DNA of 64,000 nt from Marisa cornuarietis (Eukaryota > Mollusca > Gastropoda > Architaenioglossa > Ampullariidae): positions 6,295,501-6,359,500 of the forward strand of contig SMMW01000001.1 of NCBI GenBank assembly GCA_004794655.1. The letters run 5' to 3'. The notes beneath the pieces are model-generated. The model ran no database searches. It saw nothing but the letters and a program-made list of their open reading frames with translations, and had not been told where the DNA came from. The translations under genes were made by a program, and so were the position numbers. This document shows positions 12,873-25,645 of this stretch, in pieces. Positions within the stretch are counted from its first letter, which is position 1. Every line of letters starts with the position of its first letter.

Positions 12873-13491
12873 AGCGCCTCTCTGATTTCGGCAAGTCCAC
12901 TCCTTGGCAATTGTTAATCGGACGAGGGTTGTGAATTCAGGTAGGGATAGATTCCACAGGCTGGGCAGGGGACTGTCATTGTCTCGCACTAGCGGTGATG
13001 CATGATTGGCTGTATTTAAGTGGACAAATGAATTATGAGCGTGGTTGTGAGTGTGACTGACCAATCGTGTGCCACGCTATTGTCGAAACCGGCAATTTAA
13101 CTTTGTGTGGAACCCAGAATCGGGGCTTCGCCACCAAACTCTCGAAGTGATCGCATCAACGCGAGAGAGAAAGACTTTGAGTAAAGTCAGCTAGTACCTG
13201 TCTACGACCATCAGGCACGAGACGTGGTAAAAGGGACTTGTAAAGAGGTGTGCAGCCCACTCTTAAAACAGAGTGTCAAGGAGAGTAACCACTATCCCTG
13301 CAGTCGCCGTGCAACTCTCGGCAGGGGGGATAAGTTACTCTGGTCACAAGCTAGGCGCTGGTCTCATCGGTGGAAGCGTCAGGCCTACTGGTGACAGGGA
13401 AGGGAGTGCACACCCGTGCAAGGGGACGGTACGCGTGAGCGCTCGTTCCAACTCCTTTCAAGTCGTCGAGTGCGAGGTTCCAGACAGCGAA

Positions 13492-13680
13492 GACAACGGC
13501 CAACCGGCCACCGTCTCTTCTGCGTCGTGGTGCCAGACAGAGCCACTCAAGACAACGGCCAACCGGCCACCATCTCTTCGGCGTCGTGGTGCCAGAGAGA
13601 GCCACTCAAGACAACGAAGACAACGGCCAGGCGGCCACCGTCTCTTCTGCGTCGTGGGGCCAGGGAGAGCCGCCCGAGAC
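13492..13680. repeat. Three tandem GACAACGGCC units (59 and 68 bp)
   Basis: GACAACGGCC begins at 13492, 13551 and 13619. Each is followed by a near-copy of GGCCACCGTCTCTTCTGCGT. The third unit is spaced wider by a CAACGAAGA insertion. The unit is GC-rich and lies within the solo LTR. Confidence 0.88.
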
Positions 13681-14309
13681 AAGGAGGACAAAGGCTAATC
13701 AATCGCCATCCCCTCTACGTTGCATCGGGAGGGCCCCCCGTGTAACAAAGACAATCGTTCATACCAACGGACCATTCTATTCCACGCGGCAACAGCAAGG
13801 CTAAGTGGCGTATGAATGTGTGATGTATAGAGCGAGTGAATGTGTACGGGAACGAGTGAAGAGAATGATGTGTATGTAGTTAAAGATAGGGTTTCTATGA
13901 CTCACTAGTTATTTGGATCAGCAATAGGAAGTTAGAATTAACGGGACGCCTTAGACTATTAGCCAGGATACAGAATTTACATTTCTTACATTGTTTATTA
14001 TCAACATATTGGTGTAACTCTCGGCAGTCTTTATTATTAATAATTAACGTGTTCCACTAAATTGCGTTGTGTTTGTTTATTGGGGGTGTGCGCTGGGGGC
14101 TCGAGTCAAGTGTGATGTTTCTTGTTAATTAGCAATTTAGTGGAAGTGCATCGCGCACAAGTTATGTCGGCGTGGATGACGGAGTCGTCGAGAGTGTAGT
14201 TAAGGTTTTAACTACGAGTCTCCGTCTATCACACGTACCTAACGCCCCTTAGGTTACGACACTCCACCATTCAGCCTGTTAGACGAGGAGACATCACTCT
14301 CAATCAGAT

Positions 14310-14380
14310 TAATAAATACAGTGAATTTATATAGCGCCATATCCCAGTACTATGGACAGCCTTATGGCGCTTTACCAAAA
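14310..14380 (-). mobile_element. Retroelement 3'-tail fragment (minus strand)
   Basis: On the minus strand it reads GGTAAAGCGCCATAAGG...ATGGCGCTATATAAATT, the AGCGCC...GCGCTATATAAA tail shared by many animal SINEs and LINEs. It abuts the RT fragment that follows but is on the opposite strand. Confidence 0.6.
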
Positions 14381-14490
14381 AGAACAAAAACAAAAAACCC
14401 CACCACACAGACATACCGACTGACATAACATAACAAAACATGCAACATAGTTGTCCAGAGAATTCCAGATAATATGCATGATTTGCATCT

Positions 14491-14910
14491 TCAATAGCAA
14501 CGTAAAGTTAGTCCTTCTGTATGGATCCGAGACATGGCGTGTGACAAGCATCATCGCCAACAGGATTCAGACATTCATCAACAGATGTCTGCGCCAATTC
14601 CTTAAGACCAGGTATCCCGAAAATGCAGACCTGCGAGAGAGAACCAACCAAAAACCTGTCAGCCAAGAAGCGCAAGTGGGGCTGGACTGGCCACACCCTG
14701 CAAAACCCGGCTGACAACGTAACAAATCCTGGACTGGAACCCACTGACGAAGCGCAGGGTTGGGAGACCCAGACAAACATGGAGGAGATCGGTCCATGGT
14801 TAGGCGGAGGCAGCCGGGATGACATGGATCCATCTGAAGAGGTCCGAACCAGAACGCCTGACGTGCTGTGGTTGCGGCCAGGATTAAGAAAATATTGTTG
14901 AAGGGTGCAA
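14491..14910 (+). mobile_element. Non-LTR retrotransposon 3' fragment (RT C-terminus, frameshifted)
   Basis: Translation gives LLYGSETWRVT, RIQTFINRCLRQF, then RERTNQKP, and after a frameshift KKRKWGWTGHTLQNPADNVTN and TNMEE. This is the characteristic region after the reverse transcriptase core of LINEs common in molluscs. The frames overlap near 14620-14715, so the copy is dead. Confidence 0.85.
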
Positions 14911-15744
14911 ACTTCCAGGTGATATCACTCATAAGTGGCAATAAACAACGAAGAAGAGGGGCTGATATTTTTCAGAGTCCTTTCTGAAAAACATCTCAGT
15001 CTTATAATTAAAGCTATTGTAGAATGATGAACATTCGGTTGTAAAGTCTTTTGTATGTCAAAACGTAGATTAACACCATTGCCTCTTTGCACCCAGTGGC
15101 TGTTGGACGTTCTGAGAAGTGCGTTAATGGCTTTCTCGCTTGAATCGTATTCATTCCTTCGCTAAATATCATATCTTTCAAGGCCTGTTTAATCTTTTTG
15201 TTTCCATTGTCTAAAAAGTTCTTTATTTTTAACGTGGTTACATTTGATAAATAGTAACCGAATTATTGATGACTGAGATAGAGTGATGTCTCCTCGCCTA
15301 ACTGTCTGGAGGAAGCAGAGCTCTGTGGTATTTTTTGTCTTCCTCGTGTTGGACTTGTGATTTTGTGCGCTTTTGATGGGCCTGCCATCGTGCGTTTGGA
15401 ATGTGGTGGCTTTTCCGTTTCGTTGGCTTCGGTTCCTTTTCAACATGCAGACTTCATGTTTAGAGCAGTTGTGTGGGCTTCATGTACGCTTGACCATTGT
15501 TCAACAGTGAACTTTAGCGTGTGCTGGGGGTCATTCGTCGTTCCAGTGAGACTTGTGCCGTCTGTTGGATATTGCATTTACTATGGAGTGTATTCCGGCT
15601 TGTATGACATGTTTGATAATTGGGCTGCGGACTGTGTTAGTGCTGTATGTGGACCCTGCCCTGTGACGTGGAGGACACGGTCCGTTAAACATCGACATTT
15701 TGTCGTCACCTTATTTTGACGTCACATCACCTTCTGTCATTTGT

Positions 15745-15822
15745 GAAGCGCCTTGAGCTGTCCACAGGCCAGGGTAAGGCGCTATACAAGCCAACGTTTA
15801 TTATTATTATTTTATTATTATT
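15745..15822 (+). mobile_element. Retroelement 3' tail with ATT repeats
   Basis: The motif GAAGCGCCTTGAGCTGTCC...AAGGCGCTATACAAG is followed by an ATT/TTA simple tail, a typical SINE/LINE 3' end. The body upstream (about 15300-15744) may belong to the same element but shows no recognisable protein. Confidence 0.65.
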
Positions 15823-17514
15823 ACAAGCATTAAAAATCCTAGACTTCCGTCTCCTAAAGCCTTAATATTCATTCTCAGAATATTACCTGACTGCTTCAAA
15901 TCTCATGCAGTATTTAAAAAAATTGAAAGATACGAGCGCCATCACGTACCACGATGTTCATTTTATGTACTGTTAAAAATATGAATAATATAGTGGAGTG
16001 TTTTGGCCACGTAGTAAAAAATTATTGGCAACAGACTGTACTAGTTACTATGCCATTCTACTTATTATGTCGTACTTCTATACTAGTTACGATGCTGAAG
16101 TTTCTCTTCCTCCATATTTAAGGTTCCCGGATGTTTGTGACTCTCTGTACATGCAGACAGCTTTGTATTGCTCATGTCTTCCATTCGGAAATCCCTGCAT
16201 TGCGCAAGCATGCACACAACTATTCCTTTTACCTAGGCACGCACCTCCTATCCCTATCCTCCCCCAAAAAACATTGTGCTAATGCAAAGACAACGTTTAT
16301 GGTCAACAAATCAACATCCGCCTTGTTGGCTTTATAGGGTAACATATGACAATGATGTTCTAGGAGGCCGCATGATCAAGACATCCTGTTGTGGCCAGAG
16401 TTTCAGACAGAGTATTCGGAGCGAAGTCAGAACCTATCTACTGAGTCCGGTTTGGCTCATGCCAACTCATCCATTCCGACTAACAGGTCAGGAAATAGTG
16501 GTGACTCAATGGTCACAAGCGGGCACTGACCATCCCGTAGCCGTGCCTGATCGGCCAGCATCAAAGGATCCGTCATCGTTCGTTCTTTGCACCACCCCCC
16601 TCTTCTCTGCCATCCTGTACACCCAATGATCCTCGCGTCAGAGAAGCTCCGGTTTCCCCCACTCACTTCGTGTCCAGCTGAGTGACATGCCCTCCTCAGA
16701 CCCCGCCACACGTGTGTCGTGTTTATCGTCTGTCGCCCTCAGTGACCGCCGAGTCGCACCGCAGCACGAGGCTGCACGAGGTTCTCTCTCCTCCCTCTCT
16801 ACTACCTGCAACACAAACAATTTCTCTGCACACTGCCCTCCGCCGCTGCTCGTTACAAAAAGTGGAAGTGCACACGACTTTTCTTACGCGAGCGAGGGTG
16901 TAACGCCAATGGAAAGCCGACCCTTCCTTTTAAGCCACAAGGACGCATATTTTGTTGCTCATCTCGTGCACTACCTACATGCAGGCTTTTGAGAGGCAGC
17001 TTTCGGACTCACATTGTGTTTATTAAGCTCCTCTCGGCGTGGCCTGCAGATACACGAGCACACGAAATTTCCCTCGCGGCTTTGTCTCAACCTGGATCCT
17101 GCAGGTGCGACACAGGGAACTGTTCTGACTCACGCTGTGTATGGAGCCCCTTCATCACAAGCCTGTCATCAGTGGCCGCTATTTTAACGCGTCTTTGTAG
17201 TCATCGGTCCATTTTCGTACTCTGATCAGACTTCATGAGGTTCTGATAAATTTCATCGGAACCCATACCTATGTGTATTGCAGGGCTGAGCAAGACTGCC
17301 CGCGTTGAAGTTCTACCTGTTGCTTGAGTGTGCTAAAATTTAAAAAAAAACCTGGGCAAAGCAGGATATTTGATTAATTTGCGGAATGAGAAAATCGGCC
17401 TAGCTGACCCAGCAGGGACAAAAAAACTAGGTGTGTTTTCACGACAAACAAACCGCTCTCTTATACTTTTTCCTGCACTAACAAGTCAGTGTTGTCTTTC
17501 ACCAGAAAGCAAAC
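15823..17514. other. Upstream region of SLC34
   Basis: Nothing protein-like is seen. The SLC34 promoter and 5' exon presumably lie here. The stretch 16,600-17,200 is relatively GC-rich, but no core promoter motif can be assigned. Confidence 0.4.
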
Positions 17515-20500
17515 ATGGAGAATCCGGCCTACAGTGGACACGGAGATGAAAGCAACGTTCCTGTAAGTATCTCTGCCGCTTTCATGTTTAACATAAGAAG
17601 AATAACGATAATACTGTTTGCAAATCGCCCACTCTTGCAACAGCATTTCAAGGAGCGCGCTTACTAGTACTCATGCACGCACGCGCAAACACGCCCAAAC
17701 ACATACATATACTTATGTGTGTACACACATACATTATGCACTTAAAATACGAAAATACATAGATAAAACAAAATTACGAAAATGTTTACATTTGTGAGAG
17801 ATGTATTTTTCCCCTTCCTTTTTCGAATAACTGCCTTAAAATAAAAAATATCGTATAGATTCCTTAAGACCAGCCAGCCCGCGCAAATAACAGGAGGTGT
17901 CGTTTGCTCGATTCTGGGCGCTCTTGCTTTTAAAACATGTAGACACGACTGAACAAAAGGACAGTGGTAGGGGTTTTTTTTCGAAATGCAAAATGAAGCC
18001 AGTAACGAAGGCAGACAGTCGTGACATTAGCTCTTTGTTTCATTTCTCCCCCTTTCTTCACGAGTTTTCATGTCCATGCACCTCTGTGCTTTACCCTACA
18101 GTACATCCGTCAACGTCAAATTCCCTTAGACATTTTAACTTAGCATGAGCAGGGGTTAGAATTTACATTAAAGCCTCGAAAGTTGTGCAGAAAGGGATTG
18201 GAAAATTTATACCTTAACTGATGATTACGTGATTTAGAAGTCTTACAAAATTACCCCGAATTTTCCGAGGTCATAATTTGCAGACGCTATTCTCAATATA
18301 TAAGCCAACATGTACCACAGAAATGTTCACTTTATTTCGGAGCCTCAGTTTAGTGGTAGAGGTAATCTAAAACTGCTAAGGTGAGAAGAAACATGAAAAT
18401 AAGGAAGTGGGCAAGTGTGCAATTTATACAATTGCTTAAAAATTTTACAGTTTTCTCAATGTTTCACCCTCAGACGAAGAAGACAGGAAAACGGAAAAGA
18501 GTCACAGCTGTCTGTCAGTTCTCTTGTTTATGTGCATGATAAATTGCTGGCCTGCTTCTTTTCATCCGTCCTTCTTGCTTATCTCTCCCCCGCTCCTAGA
18601 GTTCCTGATCCTTGCGAAGGATCTGATTTGTTGTCTGTGACTAACCCTGTGAAGGTTCTGTCGTCAACAGGTGGTGACGATAGAGAACGGGATACCTTGT
18701 TCGATGCCAGAGGAAGACAAACAAGAAGAGGACCCATGGAAGGTCACCAGTCTAAAAATGGACTACGTCCCTTGGAAATGTAAGCACCAGCACGCCTTCC
18801 GCTTCATTCTGTCAATCGTACTGACGGTAGCCTTGACCCGGGCTTTTCGCCGGCCTGTTTTTGATGACCTAGTAAATATCACCACACCTGTCTGGTTACG
18901 TTGGAGAAGGGGGAGGTAACTTTCAAAAAAACTGTTGACCTTCTGCGCACTCTTATTTTGCTTCTTGAGAACTCAGAAGTCTATTTTCGTATACCCCCGC
19001 AATCCAGACACTTGAATCTCGTCACACTTTAAACATAAACAGCTCCAGTTTCACATACTTAAACTAATTAAAGTTTGTGTGTTTGAACCTCTTTTCGTGG
19101 AGAGCTAACCGTCTTTACCTGCATGACATAAATATACTTTCACGACCAAGTAAACAGGTGCAAAGGGGATGAGGGTGGAGGTGGATGCCGACATTCAGCA
19201 AATAAAAAGAAAACCGGAAGAAGGTACAACCGCCTAGGAACGTGACAGCAACTAGTCATTAAAGAGCAAATGACTTTTGTATCCTTTAGTCCTCTCTGAC
19301 CCCCTTTAACTGATTCTTTCAGGAACTGTGATATCTATGATATAGCTTTTGCTACATTTTGCAAAGTATATTAATATATTATATATAACATATATTTTAT
19401 TACTTTGTTCTATTATATATTGTCATGGACACTGGTGGTGTTGCACTCACACACACACACACACAGTCACTCGCGCGTTCTTACAAACTACAAAACATAA
19501 ACAACTGGCTATAGGCTGTCCAAACACAAACATATAACTTCTGGGCCCAAGACAAATATTAACACGCACACATGCACTACTCAAAGTCCTAGGGGTCACG
19601 GCCGCCTAAACAGCACGAAGCAAAAAATATATCAGCACGTGAACACCTGAACTATGGTAAATGTTTTAGATAAGGGGAGAAAACTACGACCTATTGACAT
19701 GTGCTATTTTCATGTTCATGTCGCGGTACACACGTCCGTGAGATACATAGCATATATTAATTCAAAGTATTTCTGCAGCCCTAACAGCATGGGATAAACT
19801 CAAACGGACCATCGGCTATTTCATCAAAGCTCTCCTCGTTCTCGGATTTCTCTACCTCTTTATCTGCTCCCTAGATTTCCTGAGCTCCGCATTCAGACTT
19901 CTAGGAGGTAAGTGAAATTACAACATGAAATCTTTGCACCGATTTTTTTTTTGTCTTGATCAGAACAGTTGACCATACGGGGCCTTAACTTGTGCCTCTG
20001 GCGTCTGAGCATCCCATCTCTCATTGTTCTGGCCCGTCTATTCTACTTGCCCACTAAATGAAAACAGAAAGTCATAGAATACGCCTACGATATCAAAATT
20101 TTCTGGCAGAGGAGACGATTCTGTTGCAGGAAAGAAGGCTGGCGAGGTCTTCCAGCAGTCGGACATTCTGACCAATCCGGTGGCCGGGCTGATGATGGGC
20201 GTGCTGGTAACGGTGCTGGTCCAGAGTTCTTCGACGTCCACCTCCATCGTCATCAGCATGGTCGCCGCTAACAGTAGGAGCTGTTGTGTTATCTTTGCTG
20301 ACAGCAATTGGAGCTTTTTCATTAAATTACATAAATGCCACCTTTAATTTTTATCATCGCTAATATGAGGATACCTTCACGAATAAATAGTGCAGACCTG
20401 TGACAATCATTAGCAGTGGCGTAGGAACTAGGGAGGCAAGGGGTGCAGCCGTTTCTTGGTTTTTCTTTTTATTTAAAAAAAAAGTCGCTTTTTAAATCGT

Positions 20501-23500
20501 GCTTATGACCAAGCAGCAGCCATCCTCTCATTCTTTCTCTTCCAATATTTTATCGTTTAACATACATACATAGAAGTGGGATGGATCTAAAACTTCTACG
20601 CCGTCCACTACAATATTGAGTGCCTTCCGTGTAACATGAAAATAGAATATATGCCTCTTTAGTAGAAAATTCTTAATTACCCGCATGTCCTCTCTCTCTG
20701 TTTTTTTTCGCGTGCAGTCCTCACCATCAAGACAGCCATACCTATCGTGATGGGTGCCAACATCGGCACCTCCATCACAAACACCATTGTCAGTCTGGGG
20801 CAGATCACGGACGAGGGCGACTTCCGCCGAGCTTTCGCCGGGGCTACTATCCACGATATGTTTAACTGGCTGACTGTACTCGTGCTTTTGCCCATCGAAA
20901 TCATCACAGGTATATAGATAACGTGGGCAGTTGATTGATCCGTATTATCTTCTTCAGACAAAAAGTTCTCTTCTTTTTTTTACGTTTTGTTACTTAGAAG
21001 TTTTGGGTTTTTGTCCTTCTCCTTTTCTTTTGCACACACATGCGCGCGCACAGAGAGACAGAGATAGAAGAAAAGAGACTAAAACACATAAATTGTCAAT
21101 GCTTATTTAGTCAAGTTCATTAATTATGGTCCTTCTCACCCCTACTGATAGGATCTGCTTTGCATAAACAGTAGTAATTAATAATAAGGACTGGTGATCA
21201 CTTTAATGACGCCCGACGTTCCTTCGCTCTGGCTGCAAAATGAACCAATTTTTGGTGTGTTTTTTCATCACAAATAATTGATGTAACAATTATCCAAAAC
21301 ACTACGTTTTCGTAAGCGAAAACCAAAAGCATAAAATAGCTTACTGTGTTTCAGGGTATCTTTACAGACTAAGTGAAGCCATCGTAGACTCCATGAATCT
21401 GAAAGAGACTCTGGATGTTGATAAGGACCTTCTGAAGGTCATTACAAAGCCACTCACAGAGCTCATCATCCAGGTAACAGGACGATTTTATAATTTAAGA
21501 CCATCTTTTGTTCTCCATCGACGTTGTAAGAAATTTTAATACACTGAATTCAATTTATCTGTGAGAACTTAAATATTGCATTGTATAAAATCTATAGCAT
21601 ACTTTTAAAAAAACATAATTTTATTAATAAAGCTTCTCTATTGTACAGCAATGCCAACTTTAAATAATTTGGCTCGGTTCAAGGTCAGCAGCAGCGGCAT
21701 CACGAAGATCGCTACCGGTGCCAAGGCAGCGGATGAGACCCTCATGAAACTGTGCTGCGATGAAACCAAGCCTGCTGACTGCTGCTCCACAACGCTGAGA
21801 GATCTCCAAAAATTTGGCAGCTACGACACGAAGACCAACTTCACGAAACTCAGAAAGGCCAACGTGTGCAAGTCAGTGAGCAGGTGCGTGATGAAGCAGT
21901 ACACAGACGAGACATTGCCGGAGGCGTGCTTCAGCAAACCCTGGACGTACAAGTCTCACAAGACGCCCGTCACCCTCACGAGACCGGACTGTTACAAGAT
22001 GTCCATGACGAGCAGCGCCGATCAGACAGGTTAAGACTGGAAGGACACGGTGGACTAAGTAATCAGAAGTGGTCGAGTAACCAGGCTTGCCGTGTGTGGT
22101 GACATGTAAAACGTTCTTTTAGTTTTGCTGTTCAGCCAAAACTTATTTCAGTCTTCATTCTGTGGCTACAACTTTATTTTCGCAAGCCCTTGCACGGGTC
22201 ACGCTTCGCTAAGCCTCATCAAAGGCTGTAAAGAGAACGGTCTTCAGATACATTTTTTTGTCTTGAGATGTTCGAGGATCATTTAACGACCGACCTTCTA
22301 ACCCTAGGTCATAAGACCTTTTTATTACAATTACGCTGCTAGCATTAGCTCGATCCCAAATAATGCTAACCCACTGGTATGCATACATAATTCTTCAAAA
22401 TCGTCCATATAGGCAGCAGGTAGCCGACGAGAAGCATACGTGCCTGTTCCGTCATGTACTCGTATGTGTCCTGTCTATCTCGTAACGGACGTATTTTGCT
22501 TGTCTCTCAAAATTTACGTTATTGTGATTATTCACCTAACATAAATTTGCTACGTAAAATGCTCATAGATTTACTGAAATCTACGTTTACCTTGGTGGTC
22601 AGAATGAAATGATTTTGCGAGGGCCGGACGTTCCCCACCTGGGTAGCACAAATTAAGGTACACCGTTTTGTTCAAACTCGCACACGTATAAACCTACAGT
22701 AAATTAATTCAAACGGTTTAAAGAGCATTTTTAACGTACGTTCTTAAGATACTCGGGCAAGTAATCAATTCACGCATTAAAACAAACCATAAAAGAGTGC
22801 CAGAAGTGATAGCTGAACAAATCAAAACTGTAACTGAAGTTAAACAATGCAGAAATGAACTGTTACTAACTCATTCGTTCCTGACAAGACGATTTCTCTC
22901 GAATGTACAAGTAATCTCTAGCGGTCTTTCTAAATATTTTTGGACGAATAGTTTCACCGCAGTCGCGTCATTTCTTGTTTTGTATAATATTTGGTAACAT
23001 GTTTCCATCGGTTCAGTTTGGCAGTATCAGAGCGTAACCAGATAAACTTCCATAGGGCCCATTCTTGTGCACACTCTGCGTAGATAATATATAATGCGTA
23101 GCAAAGCAAGCTTATGGCTAGCTTTCCTCCTCAACTAGTTGAGGAGACTAGTTGAGGAGATGATTGTTTCCGATGGTGATGCTACAACTCACGACCTGCT
23201 TTCTCCAGGGCTCCCCATCCCCTCTCACTCACTCCTCTCAACAATACCTTCCCCCACTCTTTTTCCTCAAAATCCTTGTTTACGTCATTCACACGCATTC
23301 AAGCCCATTAAGCTGACATCATTCCTGTCCATTCGTTCTAACACAGCTGACGTAATCTGTGCACAGCTGACGTCATTCGTGTCCATTCGTTCTGACAGCT
23401 GGTGTCTACGCCAGTCTCTACCAAAAGCTCCAAATCTTTTGCTTGATCTATGAGTTTGCTGCACATAAAGATTTGTTTGTCTCGTGTCTTTGTTTAGCTT

Positions 23501-25645
23501 TAGATCTAAAAAAAAAGTTGTCAAAAGTCGATAGGCTTACATTTATCTTGTGGCGGCAAGTTGAGCAGGCTTGTAAACCTGGGGAAGCGATGAAATTTAG
23601 TGGTGGTGGAATGGTATGAAGATTTTTGGACCGGTCACTCTGTCTTTGCAGAGTGTGAAATAGCTTCTTCCCTAATATTTAAGAACTCTGCAGCGGGATG
23701 CTCGCCTAGAGATTTTTTCCCAGAAAACGGAGATAGCGTCATAAAGTTTACCAGTTCTAAGAGATGGAACTCAACTCAGAAACGTTCACGAAAAGAAGTC
23801 TTAAACTATATATGATTCCCAACCCATCAACCCCCCCAAAATCCCACCTCTGAGAAAAACAAACAGAATATGCAAATACTTCAAAATTTCATGAGAAGGA
23901 AGCAATACAATTCAGATAGTTCTTACCACACTGTTTGCATTCTTTACTGGACATCAATGTAAGAATGGGCAACCAAGAGCCGTCTCAGACATGCCACTCA
24001 ACATACTAAATTTTCTACTTTTTTCACAAACAAATCATGAAACAATGGAATGCTTAAAAAAGTATTTTACGGAGAAATATTCATGGCAAAAATAAATTGA
24101 GCGAGGGTTTGTTCCCTTATTTTGTTATCCATTCTCACACGACACACTGTATTCCAGAGCAACTCGACTCTTCCGATCCCATATGCACAACAATACTGTG
24201 CTCGGAGTAAATTAGTCGCAAAATGTCGTAGATGAATGGGAAAGGATTCCATAAATCTTCGACTATGAACAAATCATGTTTCTAGTTACATCATACACGC
24301 AACGTATCAACACTGCAAAGCACAGACTTGTCAAAAAACCTCTTAGCATCCCTAACAGCCATTGCGAATCCTTTTCATTTTCCAGAGTGCTGTGAGGCAA
24401 AGGTTTTAGCTTCGGCGTTTTATCAAGAAAGAAGAAACGCAACTGACGGAGAACGAGCTTCGCTGTGCAGTAACATTCAAACCTGTTTTGCCAACGCCTC
24501 CTGCACCAACTCTTGGACAACGGTAACAGAAAACAGAACCATTACAGGACAAGAGTTCTCCTGCAAAACATGGACCACCCAAGTGGAGAGATCTTGCAAC
24601 ACGCAATGTGAGTCCGTTTCCTTGTTGCAGTCAAACAGAAAATGTCTGTAATGTTTCACTTTCTATCGTGACACAACCCTCATCTTAATTACAGATCAAG
24701 CATTTTAATTTAGTTAGGTTAGTGAATTGTTTGAACCGTCTGTGATCACAGTTTGATTCTGTGTTTGAAGGCGAATTCTTGTTCCGGCCGCTACACGACA
24801 CTTTGAGTGACGAGGCTATTGGGGGCATTCTTCTGGTGCTCTCCTTGTTCTTGCTGTGCCTGTGCCTGGTCCTCATCGTCAAGCTGCTGCACTCGCTTCT
24901 TCAAGGTCCTATGGCCATGGCCATCAAGAAGTTCGTCAACGCCGACTTTCCCGGCTACTGTGGGTACTTCACGGGTTACCTGGCCTTACTGCTGGGCGCC
25001 GGCTTCACCATCCTCGTACAAAGCAGCTCCATCTTCACCTCCACTCTTACCCCACTGGTCGGCATTGGCGTCATCGAGTTAGAGCGCATGTACCCGCTGA
25101 CCCTGGGCTCCAACATCGGCACTACCATGACGGGTATCCTGGCCGCTCTCGCCCAGGATGTCGACTCCATCCCCAGGTCGCTGAAAGTGGCCTTTTGTCA
25201 TCTTTTCTTCAACATCTCCGGCATCATCATCTTTTACCCAATTCCATTCTTCCGACCGCCTATACCATTGGCAAAATTTCTTGGCAACACGACGGCCAGA
25301 TACCGTTGGTTCTCCATTGTGTACCTGTTGTTCATGTTTTTCATCTTCCCGGCGGCCATTTTTGCCTTGTCCATTCCGGGCTGGTACGTGCTGGCTGCAG
25401 TGCTCATTCCCATCGCTGCCCTCATCATCTTCGTCTGCATCATAAAGTTCATCCAGAGGAAGCGCCTTAGTTGTCTGCCTCCTGTCCTGCAGAACTGGAA
25501 GTTCTTGCCTAAGCCACTGAGATCGTTAGAACCCTATGACCGGGCCATGAAAAAGCTTTGCTTTTGTGATCGTTTCCAGGAGAAAGAAGAGCTGCAAGGA
25601 ATACCTTTGAAAGACAGTGGGGCTAACAACTCAACTCGCTTATAA
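17515..25645 (+). CDS. SLC34A: Sodium-dependent phosphate cotransporter, SLC34 (NaPi-II) family
   Basis: Complete nine-exon gene: 17515-17562, 18671-18779, 19779-19907, 20130-20273, 20718-20909, 21355-21473, 21684-22029, 24386-24607 and 24771-25645. All phases join, giving about 727 residues (human NaPi-IIb has 690). The family imports inorganic phosphate with sodium across the plasma membrane. Seen: the two inverted QSSS repeats that form the transport core (about residues 127-130, [11 protein letters not shown], and 520-523, [11 protein letters not shown]), a GANIGTS/GSNIGTT pair, many hydrophobic segments, and a large cysteine-rich loop with several Asn-X-Ser/Thr sites in exons 7-8. Exon 7 was started at 21684 because the nearer AG at 21647-21648 leads into an in-frame stop. 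Exon 9 was started at 24771 to keep phase with the GTGAGT donor at 24608; it encodes the entire second half of the transporter. A 5' untranslated exon is likely, because a CAG acceptor lies just before the ATG. The C-terminal tail lacks the long Cys cluster of mammalian NaPi-IIb. Which vertebrate paralogue it matches is not resolvable by eye. Confidence 0.95.
23127..23159. repeat. 20-bp perfect palindrome with extra half-site
   Basis: CTCCTCAACTAGTTGAGGAG (23127-23146) is its own reverse complement. ACTAGTTGAGGAG then repeats the right arm. It lies in SLC34 intron 7. Confidence 0.85.
23311..23399. repeat. Tandem AGCTGACRTCATTC repeats (CRE-like)
   Basis: Two full units ending GTCCATTCGTTCTRACA and one truncated copy between them. 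Each carries TGACRTMA, close to a cAMP response element. Regulatory function is not shown. Confidence 0.6.

Larger units (their letters stand above)
12664..14261. mobile_element. Solo LTR of a retrotransposon, about 1.6 kb
   Basis: The segment begins TGTCACG and ends TACGACA (TG...CA with TGTC/GACA ends). It is bounded on both sides by the same five bases, CTCCA (12659-12663 and 14262-14266), the target-site duplication length of Gypsy-type elements. No gag-pol coding remains, so it looks like a recombined solo LTR. A CCAAT-like ATTGG (13004) and TATA-like TATTTAAG (13013) could be its promoter. Internal tandem repeats of 75 and about 59 bp are listed separately. Long ORFs in it (13273-13804) are repeat translations, not genes. 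Confidence 0.72.

Noticed and set aside
13273..13804. Overlapping ORFs in several frames in a GC-rich block
   Set aside because: They come from tandem GACAACGGCC repeats inside the solo LTR; all frames are open because of composition.
15357..15719. 120-codon Cys/Val-rich ORF
   Set aside because: No recognisable domain; it immediately precedes a retroelement 3' tail and is probably part of that repeat.
24761..25645. Independent 294-residue transporter gene
   Set aside because: It is the terminal exon of the SLC34 gene, which joins in phase to eight upstream exons.
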